Made by a program: the position numbers and the translations under genes | NCBI GenBank assembly: GCA_030141605.1 | Contig: JAQGDQ010000060.1 | Span: 62,001 to 126,000 of the forward strand | Source: Tubiluchus corallicola | Taxonomy: Eukaryota; Priapulida; Priapulimorpha; Priapulimorphida; Tubiluchidae | Direction: 5' to 3' | Length of the DNA stretch: 64,000 nucleotides | In this document: positions 33,463 to 44,878 of the stretch, one piece after another | Layout: each line of letters begins with the position of its first letter | Numbering within the stretch: the first letter of the stretch is position 1 | Notes under the pieces: model-generated | Told to the model about the DNA's origin: nothing | Seen by the model: the letters and a program-made list of their open reading frames with translations, nothing else | Database searches by the model: none

Positions 33463-36400
33463 CTGTAAAAGAAGATATAGTTCATAAACAGAAGCCAAAA
33501 CTGATAAATATATGTGTGTCACCAATTACATGTAAACAAAATGTATGTATCTAAAAAGGAAAACAATTTCTATGAATTCATAGTTGCTGAGTTTTTGAAA
33601 GCAAACTTGAAAGAAAAGAAACGTAAAAAAGCTGACACTGCATATTCAACGCAGTACTCTTGGGTGATCTTAGATTTAAACAAAGTTATACCATAAGACT
33701 TGAATTCATTGTATCCTGAAGAATTGCATTATCAAGTAATAAGATTTAATCTTCCCCATATACAGACAAGGAAAACTTAATAACATCGCGCGGTAACAGT
33801 ACTGACTCCACATTCAATTCCTGATTAGCTCTGTAAATCATAATGTGGAAGACATGATTACTATCATCAAATTTTTGCAAGTTTAAACAAGTAAAACAAC
33901 ACAAAGCTCAAGATTTCCACAGTGTAGAACAGTAATATGTTCTTCAGTACAACTCATTTCATATGTAACATGTAAAATCAACAGCCAAACACCACGAAAA
34001 ACAACTAAGAAACACGTTTCGACAAGTTCTAAGTTCTAATAGCACACTCAAACGTAAAGATTTCTCTCGCAGTTTGTTGCGCAACTTCCCTCTGAGAGTA
34101 AAGTTGCACGTGCGAACGGCTTGGCAACTGATTGTGCAAACTAACTCACAGCAACATATGCCGAGTTTGCAATAAGTTGCGAGAGAAATCTCTACGCCTA
34201 AACGCACAAGAAACGCGTTCTAAAGAAAGTGGAAAATATACAAAATATATTTAACCATACTTCAATAAAATTCATTTAATCCAGGGCCGCCTTAATGCAC
34301 GGGTATGCTGGGCAGTTGCCCTGGAGCCCCATACTAATCTGTGTATGTTGTGACTTGCTGTCAATAAATAAATAATACATTATTTGTAGATTAATAATAC
34401 ATAATTCATAGTAATTTCATACAGTGTCATCTCCATCTGTGTGGTTTACCAATTGAGTATTTTTTATATGTTGAAATTTTTGTGTTAGTCAAAGTTCATG
34501 TTAGATTGTTCAAACATTTGTGTTGATTAGTCTTTGCTGTACAAAAAATTTTGTTGCAATAGAATAAATATACATTTAATTTTATCGACCATTTCCATTT
34601 TTATACCTGTGAATGGTTGTGTAGGTAGGGGCCCCAGTGCCCTGCTTTGCCCTGGACCCTTATAACGCTGGCATTAAGATGGCTCTGATTTAATCAACTG
34701 TGTAACGGATAGTGAAACCTTTACCTGGAATCTAACCATATAATCCTGCAAATTCTTGAAATCATCCAAGCATCCGGGTATGAATTTATTGTTGACGTAC
34801 AGTAGTTCATAAACGATGAAGTCTACCATGTTTATATTGTCTCCGGTAATCCATTTACGTTTTCCCAAGTAGTCGGAGAGCGATTTAATCTTGCCAGGTA
34901 AATCCTTCGCATAATTGGCTTTACACGTCTCCTAATGAGAGAAATGTACTTCTTTACTCTCGTTTTCTTTTAACCGTGATTCATGTCTATGAATACTTGA
35001 AATGGTAAACTATATGTTCTATTGTTCTTTATATAAATATCACAGACGTAAAAGGACAGTAAGCCGCTTATCACAGCTTTCCCTGTTAAACAGCTGAATA
35101 ATGCCAATGCCAGATCACAGATCTCTGTAATAAATTAATCTATAGGGAAATATGACTAAATTAATGAAACTTACCACTAAGAGGATAAAGACAGCATTTT
35201 TTACACACAGCGTATCACTACATAATGCCAATTCCTATCCTGTCATTATACAACTATACTTACGCATCAACTATGCTCATACCTAGATGCTTAATTCAGT
35301 ACTACCATAGTAGACTCAATGATGTTACAATCTGACATTTGTTTATCTTTTTTTTAATTCCTTTCTTTATTACATACTTCTTCCGGACAGGGTTCACAAA
35401 GGTACACTAACTTTGGTTGGTTCAATAAGAATTTCAATGCCAACAGTACTTTATGCATAGATAGTGAGATCTATTCAGAGTGAAAGATACTATAAACTGA
35501 TGCGCGAGTCTAAAAACTACTCGTTTCATACTGTAATCTCAGACGTTAGACGTCGGAGTATCTACGAATAAGTTAACTAGGCTATAGCCGGAGTACCAAA
35601 TTTTGAGAGGCGCTAGATTTTAGGGACCCAGTTTTAAAAAATTCTTATTCTCCTCGGAAAATGCAGATCTTTTCATATTCATCTAATGCCTGTACTTTAT
35701 AACACACCACAAGCAGTTAGATTGTCAGCTTTTACATAAGAGTTATATATATATATATAGGGAACAACATTTTATAAAAATATAACCACGAAGGTAATAG
35801 TACTACTAATACACCACAAACAACTGTGTACTGGACTTCAAATATAGATATCCATAAGATATTGGGCAGGTCATAACTGTCTGCCAAGGCATCTAACATC
35901 TTGATGTGCCCCTAATTAGAGGCTTCCAAACTCTACGAACAGCATTCCGCTAAGATATGCAATATGCATAGCAGGTATTTCATTAAATGTGATTTTTGCT
36001 TTTAAATGCGCAACCCAAATTTTCAGCTTTTAGAAAAATGCTAGAGCAATAATGTTATTTATGGCACAGAAAGTTGATACTTAAGTTTCATAGACTATAT
36101 GCAGGTAGTTATGCCACCTAGTTTGAGACATAAGTTTTGATAATCAGAGCAATATGCAACAAGCTCATACAATATTAGTCAGCAAAACAATCACCTTCAA
36201 CAACTTATTTACAAAACAAGATACAGTAAGTCCTCGCTTAAAGACTCCCCATTTAGGGAAGTTTCGTTTCAACGACGCTAATCATTTTGACACCTTTTTT
36301 TAGCTGGCTTCGTTTCGACGACAATTTTTTGCCTTACTTTAAACACTAAAATCTTATTTGCTGCGCTTGTACTCTATCAAGAAGCCCGCCACTCACTCCA

Positions 36401-39400
36401 GATCAGCGTAGCACAACTAAACTGTCAGTAGACAATCAGCTGCAGTTACAGGCAGGGCACGATGATTCATTGCTTTCCCACGTTTAGATAAAATTCTTCT
36501 TGATAAAATGCAAAAGTTTCACCTGATAAAACTCTCCCCTGTTACAAGGTTAATTGCTGCGTTCACTTCATTTGCATTTTAGCAGCGGTAATATTAGTAA
36601 TATTTTAATTAAAGAAACATTGTAGAACTGTAAGCAATAAACCACGAAAAAGTGTTTAATTTATGAGCCAAACGTTAATGATTTTTCTCTTGCAAGATAA
36701 CTGAGCTTTTTAACATAGCCACGCTCAATGGTTTTCGCCGCGCTGCAAGCAACTGATTTTACATAGCCAAGCACTAGTGATTTTTGCTCCTGGAATGCAA
36801 CCGAATGCTTTTACATTGTTTCTTATGGAAAACAAAGTTTCGTTTAGCGACGTTTCACTTAACGGCGAGTTTTGCAGGAAGGCACTAGCATCGTTAAGCA
36901 ACGAGTTACTGTAGGGCCTTAAATCTGTGTGAATTATCAACAGAAAAATCTTAGTCAAACTTAATGGCAGTCATTAGGCGATAGAAATGTTTGAGCGGAA
37001 TTTCATGCTTTATTACTTCTAATGTCTGTTACTTTAACTATTCTACAGTAGCTAATCTTTAGCTATAATTTCAACACCTAGCTGCAACACAAAGCTATTA
37101 ATATCACACTCAACAATAAAATCCAAACTTACAAATTCCCCGAGAAAGGCATACATTGCAAAACTAATGGCCATTCGCATGTCCGCACATACTTCCATTG
37201 CTACATTTTGTCTGTTCAACTCCTGCTCTGTTTTACCCTCTGAAAAATCAATAATTGTCAAAATAACTGTAAAGCCACATTAGTTTGCACATTACAAATG
37301 TTCTAGTCAAGTATTTGCTAGGCATACATAGTTTTGTGACTGTCAATCAGTCTCCATAAACACAAAATCGATGAGTCACAATTTGTTTCCCCTAGCTGCT
37401 TTTCAGTTGAGCCCATCGTTGTTTTAAAACCTGTATACCCCCTCCGTTTTGATTTTATTCTCAATAATGGGTATGGTTGTACTCCTGCCACAATCATTTG
37501 TTGATGAGCGCTGAAGATGTCTTGCATATACATATATAAACTATTTGTATGTACAGATACATACATTGTAAATCAGGAGACAACTTACCTAACTTGTATT
37601 TCTTTGCCAGGTACCTCAAAATAGCATTTGTCTGGGTTAGTTTTAGGTCGCCATCTATGTAATAGGGTAACTGAAAATCAATAATAAAAAAAATTGAAAA
37701 ATTTCATTTTCGTAAATTAACCATTTCACTAAAACAAATAGCTCAAACAGCACCACTATGCAAACACAAATTCTCAGTAACTCCCAATCCCCATAATCCA
37801 CTTTTTTAAGGACGGGATTTAAGAAAAAAATGCTATAAAAATTTTTGTGAAAAGGAACCTCATTTACCTGTCACTTGTGTGAGCTAGAACAACCAAAAAC
37901 CAGATTGATTAGAAATCATATAAACACCTAGGTACCAGTTCAAGGTACAAGAAGGTACCTTGTACACCTAGGTACCAGTTCCACAAGAGCAGGCAATCAC
38001 TTTTTAACATGAAATGCACATTTCTATACATCACTTTTGCTGTTAAGAAGCACTTCTTAACTGCTGTCTTTACTTTAGTGTGCTCAGAGTAACATCCGGA
38101 GCCAGATGTTCCTATCCATAGTTCACGATGAACATCTGCACGTGTTAAACTGATTTATTAAAATGATTTTGCGATTGAAAAAGTAATCAAGTGTATGTAT
38201 TGAGAACGTTGCCAGCTTTTCATATCTTGGCAGTGTGATGAGTTGTGATGGAGGCACAGAAAGCGACGTCAGGGTGAGAATTAGCAAAGCAAGCAGCAGT
38301 ATTTAGGAAGATGGGAAAAATCTGGGCAAACAAGAAAATTGACAAGAAAATCAAGCGTCGTTTGTGCAACACCATTGTGCTGCCAACAGCTCTTTATGCC
38401 AGCAAAACCTGGAAAGTCACAGCGGCGCTATCAAAGAAACTGGACGTCTTCCACCATAAATGTCTTCGGAAAATCCTGGGGAAAATTGGTAAAATATCCT
38501 ATCGTGACCATGTTACCAATGTGGAACTCCCACAGCAGGCACAATCAAGGCGGTTGCAGGAAATAGTCGCAGAGAGAAGACTGACATTGGCTGGACATAT
38601 CTACGCCTACCACAACAACGCCACTCCAAAATAGCGTTATGCTGGGAACCACCTGGTGGAAAAAGGAAAAGAGGTCGGCCAAAAACAACGTGGCACAGAT
38701 CTTTCAAAGAAGGCCTTCGGGCTAGGAACAGACGTTGGGAGAACATCGAAAGAGAAGCCGCCGATACAACTCAGTGGAAAATGCTGTGTGCCCAATGTGC
38801 ATCCCTGCACGGGAAGGACTAAGGTCTAAGGTAAGGTATGTGTAGCAGTGAAACCTGTTACCCAAAGATGATGCATCTGTCCAGAGCCCGTCATGCAGGT
38901 TGGTAATTTTGAGAATTTTGGAAAATGACAATTCAACATTATTCTCACTGAATATGACCCTATTAATAGGATCATATTATGTGACCATTTTTCAGCAACA
39001 AAACAAGGAGCTGCTAACTTTCCAAGAAATGACTATGCATATGCATTCATGATGCTGTCAAATAAATTAGATAAACTTAAATGTTCAACAACATATCCAT
39101 TATCCTTTACATTTTGCCTTAACGATAATAAATAAATAAATAAATAAAATAAATAAATGTGCTTTCAAAGATATATGTGGGTCAAATTATAAGTATTCAC
39201 GGTACATAAAATAAAATGTGATCGACCTTTCCAAGGCATTGGACCCAATCGATGGTCACTCATTTTGCGTGACGAATCTAGGTGCCTTGCAATGTTAAAA
39301 TGATAACAAACGAAATCTTGTGGCACTCTTCTGAGCATATAAAGCTATAAAGATCCAATACATCCAATCATGAACCTTTTCTTCATACAGATCAGCCCAC

Positions 39401-42400
39401 TGCAAGCCAGACTTCAGCAGGATCGACTACTAATCTTGGATAACGGTGGTAGGAGAGGAATTAGCTCAGTTCAAAGAATAATGCTCCAAGATGAGGCATA
39501 AACCATTTGGCAATACTCATAAGTCATTCATATGCATATAAATCCTTCCTCAGCAAGATGAATAGAATAGGGCAGAAATGGAATGACAAATGAAACAATC
39601 AGCCATTCATTTGGTAACAAGACTGATGTGTTTAACCGTGTTGTAAGGCACACACGCACGCACGTACACACGCATCCATGCACTTATGCACGCATGCATA
39701 CACACACTCATGATGCACACACACACACACACAAGGTGACCACTCAGCTTCCTGAGCAACATTCCGACGGCTCAACTATTACACTTGCCCTCAATTACAA
39801 ACTAGTACTCCTTTTACTCTGGCAAATCTAGCTGAGATCAACATGATCAAGTTTGTTCTTTTTGTCTGTAAGTACTTACATTTGGAAAATCCAATCCCAA
39901 GTTAAATTTTTCATCCAGCCAATGACTTTTGTCGAAAGTGGGTGCTGAAAAAAGGGAAAAACGAAATATACCACAATCAGTGCAAAACTGGTACGTAAAA
40001 CTAGACAAGCTTGTTCTCTGTAACATTTCTGGTCAAGAATACAAACTGATGGATTGTAAATTAAGAGTTTGGATTCACACATGAACACCAAATAGCCCAT
40101 TTGCTTGTGTAAATACAGTTCATAACACTTATAACATTATGACAACTTATAATACACTTATAACAACTGAAAACGTGCCTCAGATATAGCTTATTGAAAA
40201 ACATGAATCTTTAGAATTGGCATTTATAGAGAGTTAGCAGCAAAAAATTTATTCAAATTAGGCTTCTACTTTTGTCTGCTGTTTATAGATGAATTGTTCA
40301 GCTAAGGTCAAAGTTCATTTGAAAGGCACAAAAGGCAGGAAAGTGGACAATGCAATAGTCTAACTTTAGTACATGATTTTAACCAGTTAAATCACTTTAA
40401 ATGCTTAAACAAATAGCATGATTCCATAGCCGGGATTCTCCCGAATAGAACAGTACCTAATTTGTAATCATTTAGTTGTGTCTGTGCTCGTACAGTAGCA
40501 GAAAATTCATAGGTCTTATAAGATCTAGTTTGAATGGTGCGGTGCTGAAGAGGTTAAAGAGACACTGTTTGCAGTGGGGGCAGCACAAATGCAAGATAAG
40601 ATGAATGTTCTTCTTGATGGTTAGCTATAAATGTCAACGTGTTCTAACAATTCACCTACTTACAGCATTTTAATTAAAAGTACTTAATTATCCGTGTGTG
40701 TTCTTTGTGTGCACTGGTACATAGGCAGTTTGTGCGCATGAGAGAAACTTGTTACATTTACATGAGCGTGCGAGCAAGTGTACGTCTATGAGGTTAGAGC
40801 ATTAGAATGCATGTGGGCAGTATGCTGATATAACTCATACCTGCCCCGTCTGTTTTTTCCTTATCATCTTGAGGTTTGTTATCTCTGCCTTACCAACTCC
40901 ACATTGATTACATCTAGATTTTGAAAATTATGAATATTTCATTACGTCTGTAATTCTCATCCATTCACCCCTTTCCATGTTCACCACTTTTTCCCCAAAT
41001 TGTCTTTTTTTGGATTCATTCATGTGATTTATTAAGTTAACCCTGCACAAGCTTTCTTATAGTGTTGACTTGATGCGTCTTCATCTGCTGATGATTTATA
41101 AACTTTGTATGTTACATATTGTTACACTATATAAATATATGTAAACTAAATAGTGTAACTACAGTGTTCCCTCACTTATAGCGGGTGTTCCGTTCCAGGC
41201 GAATTTCCGCGAAGTAGGGACGCTATACTTATTTTAGCAGTTATACATTATTTTAAGTCTTAATAAACTCTCCCCATACTCTTATACATAACCCTTTCCC
41301 GTTCCCTTAATAACTTTTCCCATACTGAACATGTACCTTTGAAAAAACTTTACCTGAATGTGATTTTTTACGCAAAATTCATCAAATCTATACATTACTG
41401 TATAATACGTACTACGCATGTGCAAAAATACTTTAGAAGGAATACCACAAAAACCCGAGAAACAGCGAACAGCGAAAATACCGCGATAAATATTTTACAC
41501 TAATATTTTTGAAAAGCCGCGAAACAGCAAGTGCGCGATAAACGAACCGCGAAGTAGCGAGGGAACACTGTATATTTTTAACTGATTGTGTGCTTGCATG
41601 GCAAAAACGTCCATAAGTCGGCAATTAAGCTTTTCTAGTTTCGCATATCCTGAATCTCCATTTCTTGTGAATCATTTTGATACCAAGCTCTCATTGCTCT
41701 ACGTTATTTCTAAGCTGAGATAATCCACGTTGAAATTGAGGTGCAAGCTACACACCAAAAAAACATAAACTTGAGAAAATTCCTATTAAATTTAGTCATT
41801 GTTTTTGTCACGTTTCTACAAAACACTAAGCAACCATACAAATCTTGGTTGCTACGGACTTTGCGAGAACACATTGATCTTATTTTTAATCCAGTAGATG
41901 GCGCTTTCTGACGAAGATCTGGGCTTGGCAATAGAAAAACCTGAAGCAAAATGACTGCTTCCATGAGCTACTACTGGAATTTCAAGTTTTTCTCAACTGT
42001 ATTACGTACTAGTTTCTAGACAGAAAAGTGAATATGGGGTTATAAAACTAGATTTCTAGTATTTTTCTTTACAGTTTGGTGCTAGAATGTTAAAGTTGAA
42101 TATATTTAACATTTGTTTTTGTAAACAAAAAAAACAAAATATTGACACTCGACCAAATTTTTAGTGCATTCTACTTTGAAGTATCATAACGTAGTTTAAC
42201 TATGCTGGACTTATGGACTAACCTAGTTTGCATGCACACATATACAAAACACTGTGAATATATATAATACGTACGTGGGCCAGTTTCGTATCTCTTTTCC
42301 TCATAGTCCGCTCCTGCATATTCTAGCAAATATCTTATGGGTTGAACTAGCTGTAAAAAAACAAATAAAACAAGTTTTATCTACAGAAAAAATGCTAAAT

Positions 42401-44878
42401 AAGCAGCACTGAAACCCACTGCAAACGCAAATAACTCCATCGGAACAGTAACCAGAATTGTACCTATCAAGCTCTTCATCTCATTTTAAACAACAAATAA
42501 TTTCAGAAGCAAATTTCCTTAAAAGCTGCAGGTAACTACTACGTTAGAGTACTGATAAACAGTAATACATGCTAGTGTAAATATCATTAGTAGTAGAACA
42601 AACACTAGACTGTATGAGATTACAGTGGGAAAAGACAAAAATGAGTCAGCATTTTTCAGCGACACACACATAGTTCACGTACTGATTGTATTCAGTAAAG
42701 ATCCAAATTCTAGACAAATGTAGAACTTGGAATGCAATGTTTGTAACTTGACTGCAGGTGCCAACTATTACGAAGGCCTTATAAGAGGAATTAATTTAAT
42801 TGATAATTTAATTTAATTGATAACTGTGGCGTCTCACTTTGATATGTAAAAATCTTAAGCAAATCATTTTTTTGATATCTACTGTACTTCAAAATTTAGA
42901 CAAACCGTAACTTCTTCAGAATTCTGGTTGATTCAAATGCTATCAACTTGTCGTTAACTAAGACAACAAAGATGTTAAGCTCACGTTACCCTGGCATTCT
43001 GTCCATCCGGTTTTACTAACCATCCAGCCTATTACCAATTTAAATAGTAAATAATTTACTACCGAATTTAAATTCAATATTTATATTAGTCGTGTGTACC
43101 GGTTTGGCAGATCATATATTATATTGTCACTTACATTTATCACCTATCGTAAAGTAACAAAATAATCAGTGTTCAACATTTCTTGTGTAACATTCAAACT
43201 GTTCTTTAACGAAAAAAAAACACACACACAAAAATGTGTACAGCTTATGTGTGGGCTTATGTGCATTAATAATTTATTATTTGCTGTTTATCTAGTCAAG
43301 TCACTTTATTTATGAATACCTTCATTCGTGGTTGCTACTTTTAATCACACGTACTAAAAAGGTAATTAAAATCAGTTACTGCTTCAAAGTTAGTAAAACA
43401 GCGCTTTGTTATAATATTCTTATTATTTTGGTTCTCTGATTAAGACATCATGTAAAATTCCTTCATTTTGTTGTGTTTTCCATTTCCGTTTTGTTGCATT
43501 TACAATATGACTTAGTTGCAGCTTATTCCTACATAATATATTGCTTGTATTCATCAGCATAACATTAACACAGTGTACAGTCAAAGCTCTTTAAACTGCC
43601 TACTTTAGAACTGAAATAAAGTTGCTGTCATAGTGAGTTTGCATTATAACAAGTAGTGATCGGCGATTTTGCAATTTTCTAATTTGATAATCTTATTCTT
43701 GTAATTTCATATCACGATTAATCTTTTGCGGTAATTTTTTAGTCTTTTAGTTGTATTTTACAAATGTAGCACTGAAATATAGCCTATAAACTTCTTCACT
43801 GCCTGCTATTTTCAAACTCGCAAACTATTTTTATAGACACGTACATTCACTAACTACTCAACCACACACGTCACGTGTCAACGAATTTGAAACTCCACTT
43901 TGCACCACTGTGCTTGCAATCGTGTGCATTGTGTAAAGTGAGAAAAATGAAGAAAAATGCAAGGATTAAATTTATTCGTGCTAAAGCACTGCCTTTCAGT
44001 CAGTGTGCAACACGTACATTTTGTTCTCGATTACCTGAATTACTGTTCAATAGCCGATTATATCGATTTATGGTTGTAATCTCGAGTAATTCGATTAATC
44101 TATTAATCGACCATCACTAATAACGAGGTGCATTAATACATACATGTTATATGCAAATGTAGAAATTTGCAAATTTCATTTGTTAACATTGTTACTTTCT
44201 TCATTTGTGTTGATCTATGTGACATTTTACACAACAGGCCGTTCAAATTTATTTTAATATTTTAATTATGTACATGTTATATGCAAATATAGACATTTTG
44301 TTTTGCTAAAAATTTCGATGTTAAGAGAGATTGGCGCCATAAATGGGATAGGGGGGTTACAACGATATTTACGATTTAATTACCGATTTTGTTTGTTTAC
44401 ATTGTTACTTTTTCCATTCATGTTGATCTACTTGTCATTTTATACAGCAGGCTACTGAATATTACAAACTGATATACTGATATAATATTTTAATTATGTA
44501 TGTTACTAACTGCTATAACTTATCCTACATACAGCAAAACATATATTTATTCCTAAGTACTCAATATTTCTTTGCTGGTAACAACATCCTGCATTCTGCA
44601 GTCTTTTAACGTATTCTCAAGCTACATACGGGTGCTTGACTTGATGACACTTCGGCTTTTCGCCACCCCCTCTCTACATTCTTTACTCAATCTGTTTATA
44701 AGGCATTACCTAAATGAATTTTGTATTAGAGATGAATAAATTTTTTGAATTGCATTGAATTAAATGAGCAAATGACTCAAGTTGTAAATATGTGTGTTTA
44801 AGATAAATTATCTAACAACATAATAATAACATAACCTGTTACCCCTCTAATTTTCCAATATCCAAGTGTCGGAGCCAT
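33370..44878 (-). CDS. Mu-class glutathione S-transferase 2 (7 exons, 221 aa)
   Basis: Joined on the minus strand: 44843-44878, 42275-42350, 39880-39944, 37589-37670, 37133-37239, 34725-34931, 33370-33462 = 666 nt, ATG to TGA, all junctions GT-AG. A full-length mu-class [15 protein letters not shown] with catalytic Tyr7; [37 protein letters not shown] with the cis-Pro61; QTNAIL glutathione-contact motif; an all-helical C-terminal domain with [20 protein letters not shown]; tail [12 protein letters not shown]. Expected role is cytosolic glutathione conjugation. It sits upstream of GST 1 on the same strand with identical lengths and phases for exons 1-6, so the two arose by tandem duplication; exon 7 differs by one codon. 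The conserved Asp of the vertebrate YWDIRG motif is Lys in both copies. Confidence 0.93.
34282..34687. mobile_element. hAT-like non-autonomous element in GST 2 intron 6
   Basis: Perfect 8-bp target duplication ATTTAATC (34274-34281, 34688-34695); TIRs CAGGGCCGCCTTAATG and CATTAAGATGGCTCTG; subterminal GCCCTGGA phrases. A related fragment (GGGCCGTCTTAATGGG) lies at about 17983. Confidence 0.9.
34725..34931 (-). CDS. GST 2 exon 6 (equivalent to vertebrate exons 6 and 7)
   Basis: 207 nt, 69 codons, acceptor TTAG, donor CAG|GTAAAG. Includes [21 protein letters not shown] hAT-like element begins 37 bp beyond the donor. Confidence 0.95.
34932..36223. other. GST 2 intron 5, no gene recognised
   Basis: AT-rich intron sequence with a short (TA)n run at about 35745-35759. 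Confidence 0.4.
36224..36911. mobile_element. Pogo/Tigger-like MITE, 'TCCTCGCTTAA' family
   Basis: TA-flanked (36222-36223, 36912-36913); TIRs CAGTAAGTCCTCGCTTAAAG and CGTTAAGCAACGAGTTACTG, with internal GTTTCGTTT...CGACG phrases in inverted arrangement. In GST 2 intron 5. Confidence 0.85.
37133..37239 (-). CDS. GST 2 exon 5
   Basis: 107 nt, reads [20 protein letters not shown] then onward to YAFLGEF, acceptor TCAG, donor TTT|GTAAGT. Confidence 0.93.
37589..37670 (-). CDS. GST 2 exon 4
   Basis: 82 nt, reads [18 protein letters not shown] then RYLAKKYKL, acceptor TCAG, donor TTAG|GTAAGT, phase 1. Confidence 0.95.
37924..37981. repeat. 18-bp direct repeats around a small hairpin
   Basis: ACACCTAGGTACCAGTTC at 37924-37941 and 37964-37981; between them AAGGTAC (37942-37948) and GTACCTT (37955-37961) can pair. 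Confidence 0.8.
38195..38823 (+). mobile_element. LINE 3' fragment, reverse transcriptase C-terminal region
   Basis: Reads [18 protein letters not shown], then after a one-base frameshift near 38306 [62 protein letters not shown], and past a TAG at 38632 [14 protein letters not shown], ending at TAA 38821-38823. This is the well-known C-terminal region of RTE/CR1-like LINE reverse transcriptases. Pseudogenic, antisense in GST 2 intron 3. Confidence 0.85.
38824..39879. other. Rest of GST 2 intron 3
   Basis: Non-coding; contains an AAAT/AATA tetranucleotide run (39131-39159) and a CA/CG-rich microsatellite (about 39648-39733). The 39583 ORF crosses that microsatellite and is not credible. Confidence 0.5.
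39880..39944 (-). CDS. GST 2 exon 3
   Basis: 65 nt, reads [20 protein letters not shown] at its end, acceptor TCAG, donor AAT|GTAAGT. Confidence 0.95.
39945..41161. other. GST 2 intron 2, first part
   Basis: Non-coding. An inverted repeat GTTACACTAT / ATAGTGTAAC lies just before the MITE (about 41119-41158). Nothing else was recognised. Confidence 0.4.
41162..41570. mobile_element. Pogo/Tigger-like MITE, 'GTGTTCCCTC' family, copy 2
   Basis: TA-flanked; TIRs CAGTGTTCCCTCACTTATAG and AGTAGCGAGGGAACACTG. Confidence 0.85.
41588..42239. mobile_element. Repeat family A, copy 4
   Basis: Starts GTGTGCTTGCATGGCAAAAA and ends CTAGTTTGCATGCACAC. Uninterrupted copy, about 650 bp. Ends 36 bp from GST 2 exon 2. 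Confidence 0.75.
42275..42350 (-). CDS. GST 2 exon 2
   Basis: 76 nt, reads [19 protein letters not shown] then RYETGP, acceptor ACAG, donor CCCAC|GTACGT, phase 1. Confidence 0.93.
42351..43653. other. GST 2 intron 1, no gene recognised
   Basis: AT-rich intron; nothing else supported. Confidence 0.4.
43654..44119. mobile_element. hAT-like non-autonomous element
   Basis: TIRs TAGTGATCGGCGATTTT and TTAATCGACCATCACTA; 8-bp target duplication ATAACAAG (43646-43653) / ATAACGAG (44120-44127), 7/8. The 81-codon ORF inside has no recognised similarity. Confidence 0.8.
44843..44878 (-). CDS. GST 2 exon 1
   Basis: Reads [12 protein letters not shown], donor GGG|GTAACA, phase 0; 11 of 12 residues equal GST 1 exon 1. 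Confidence 0.9.
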
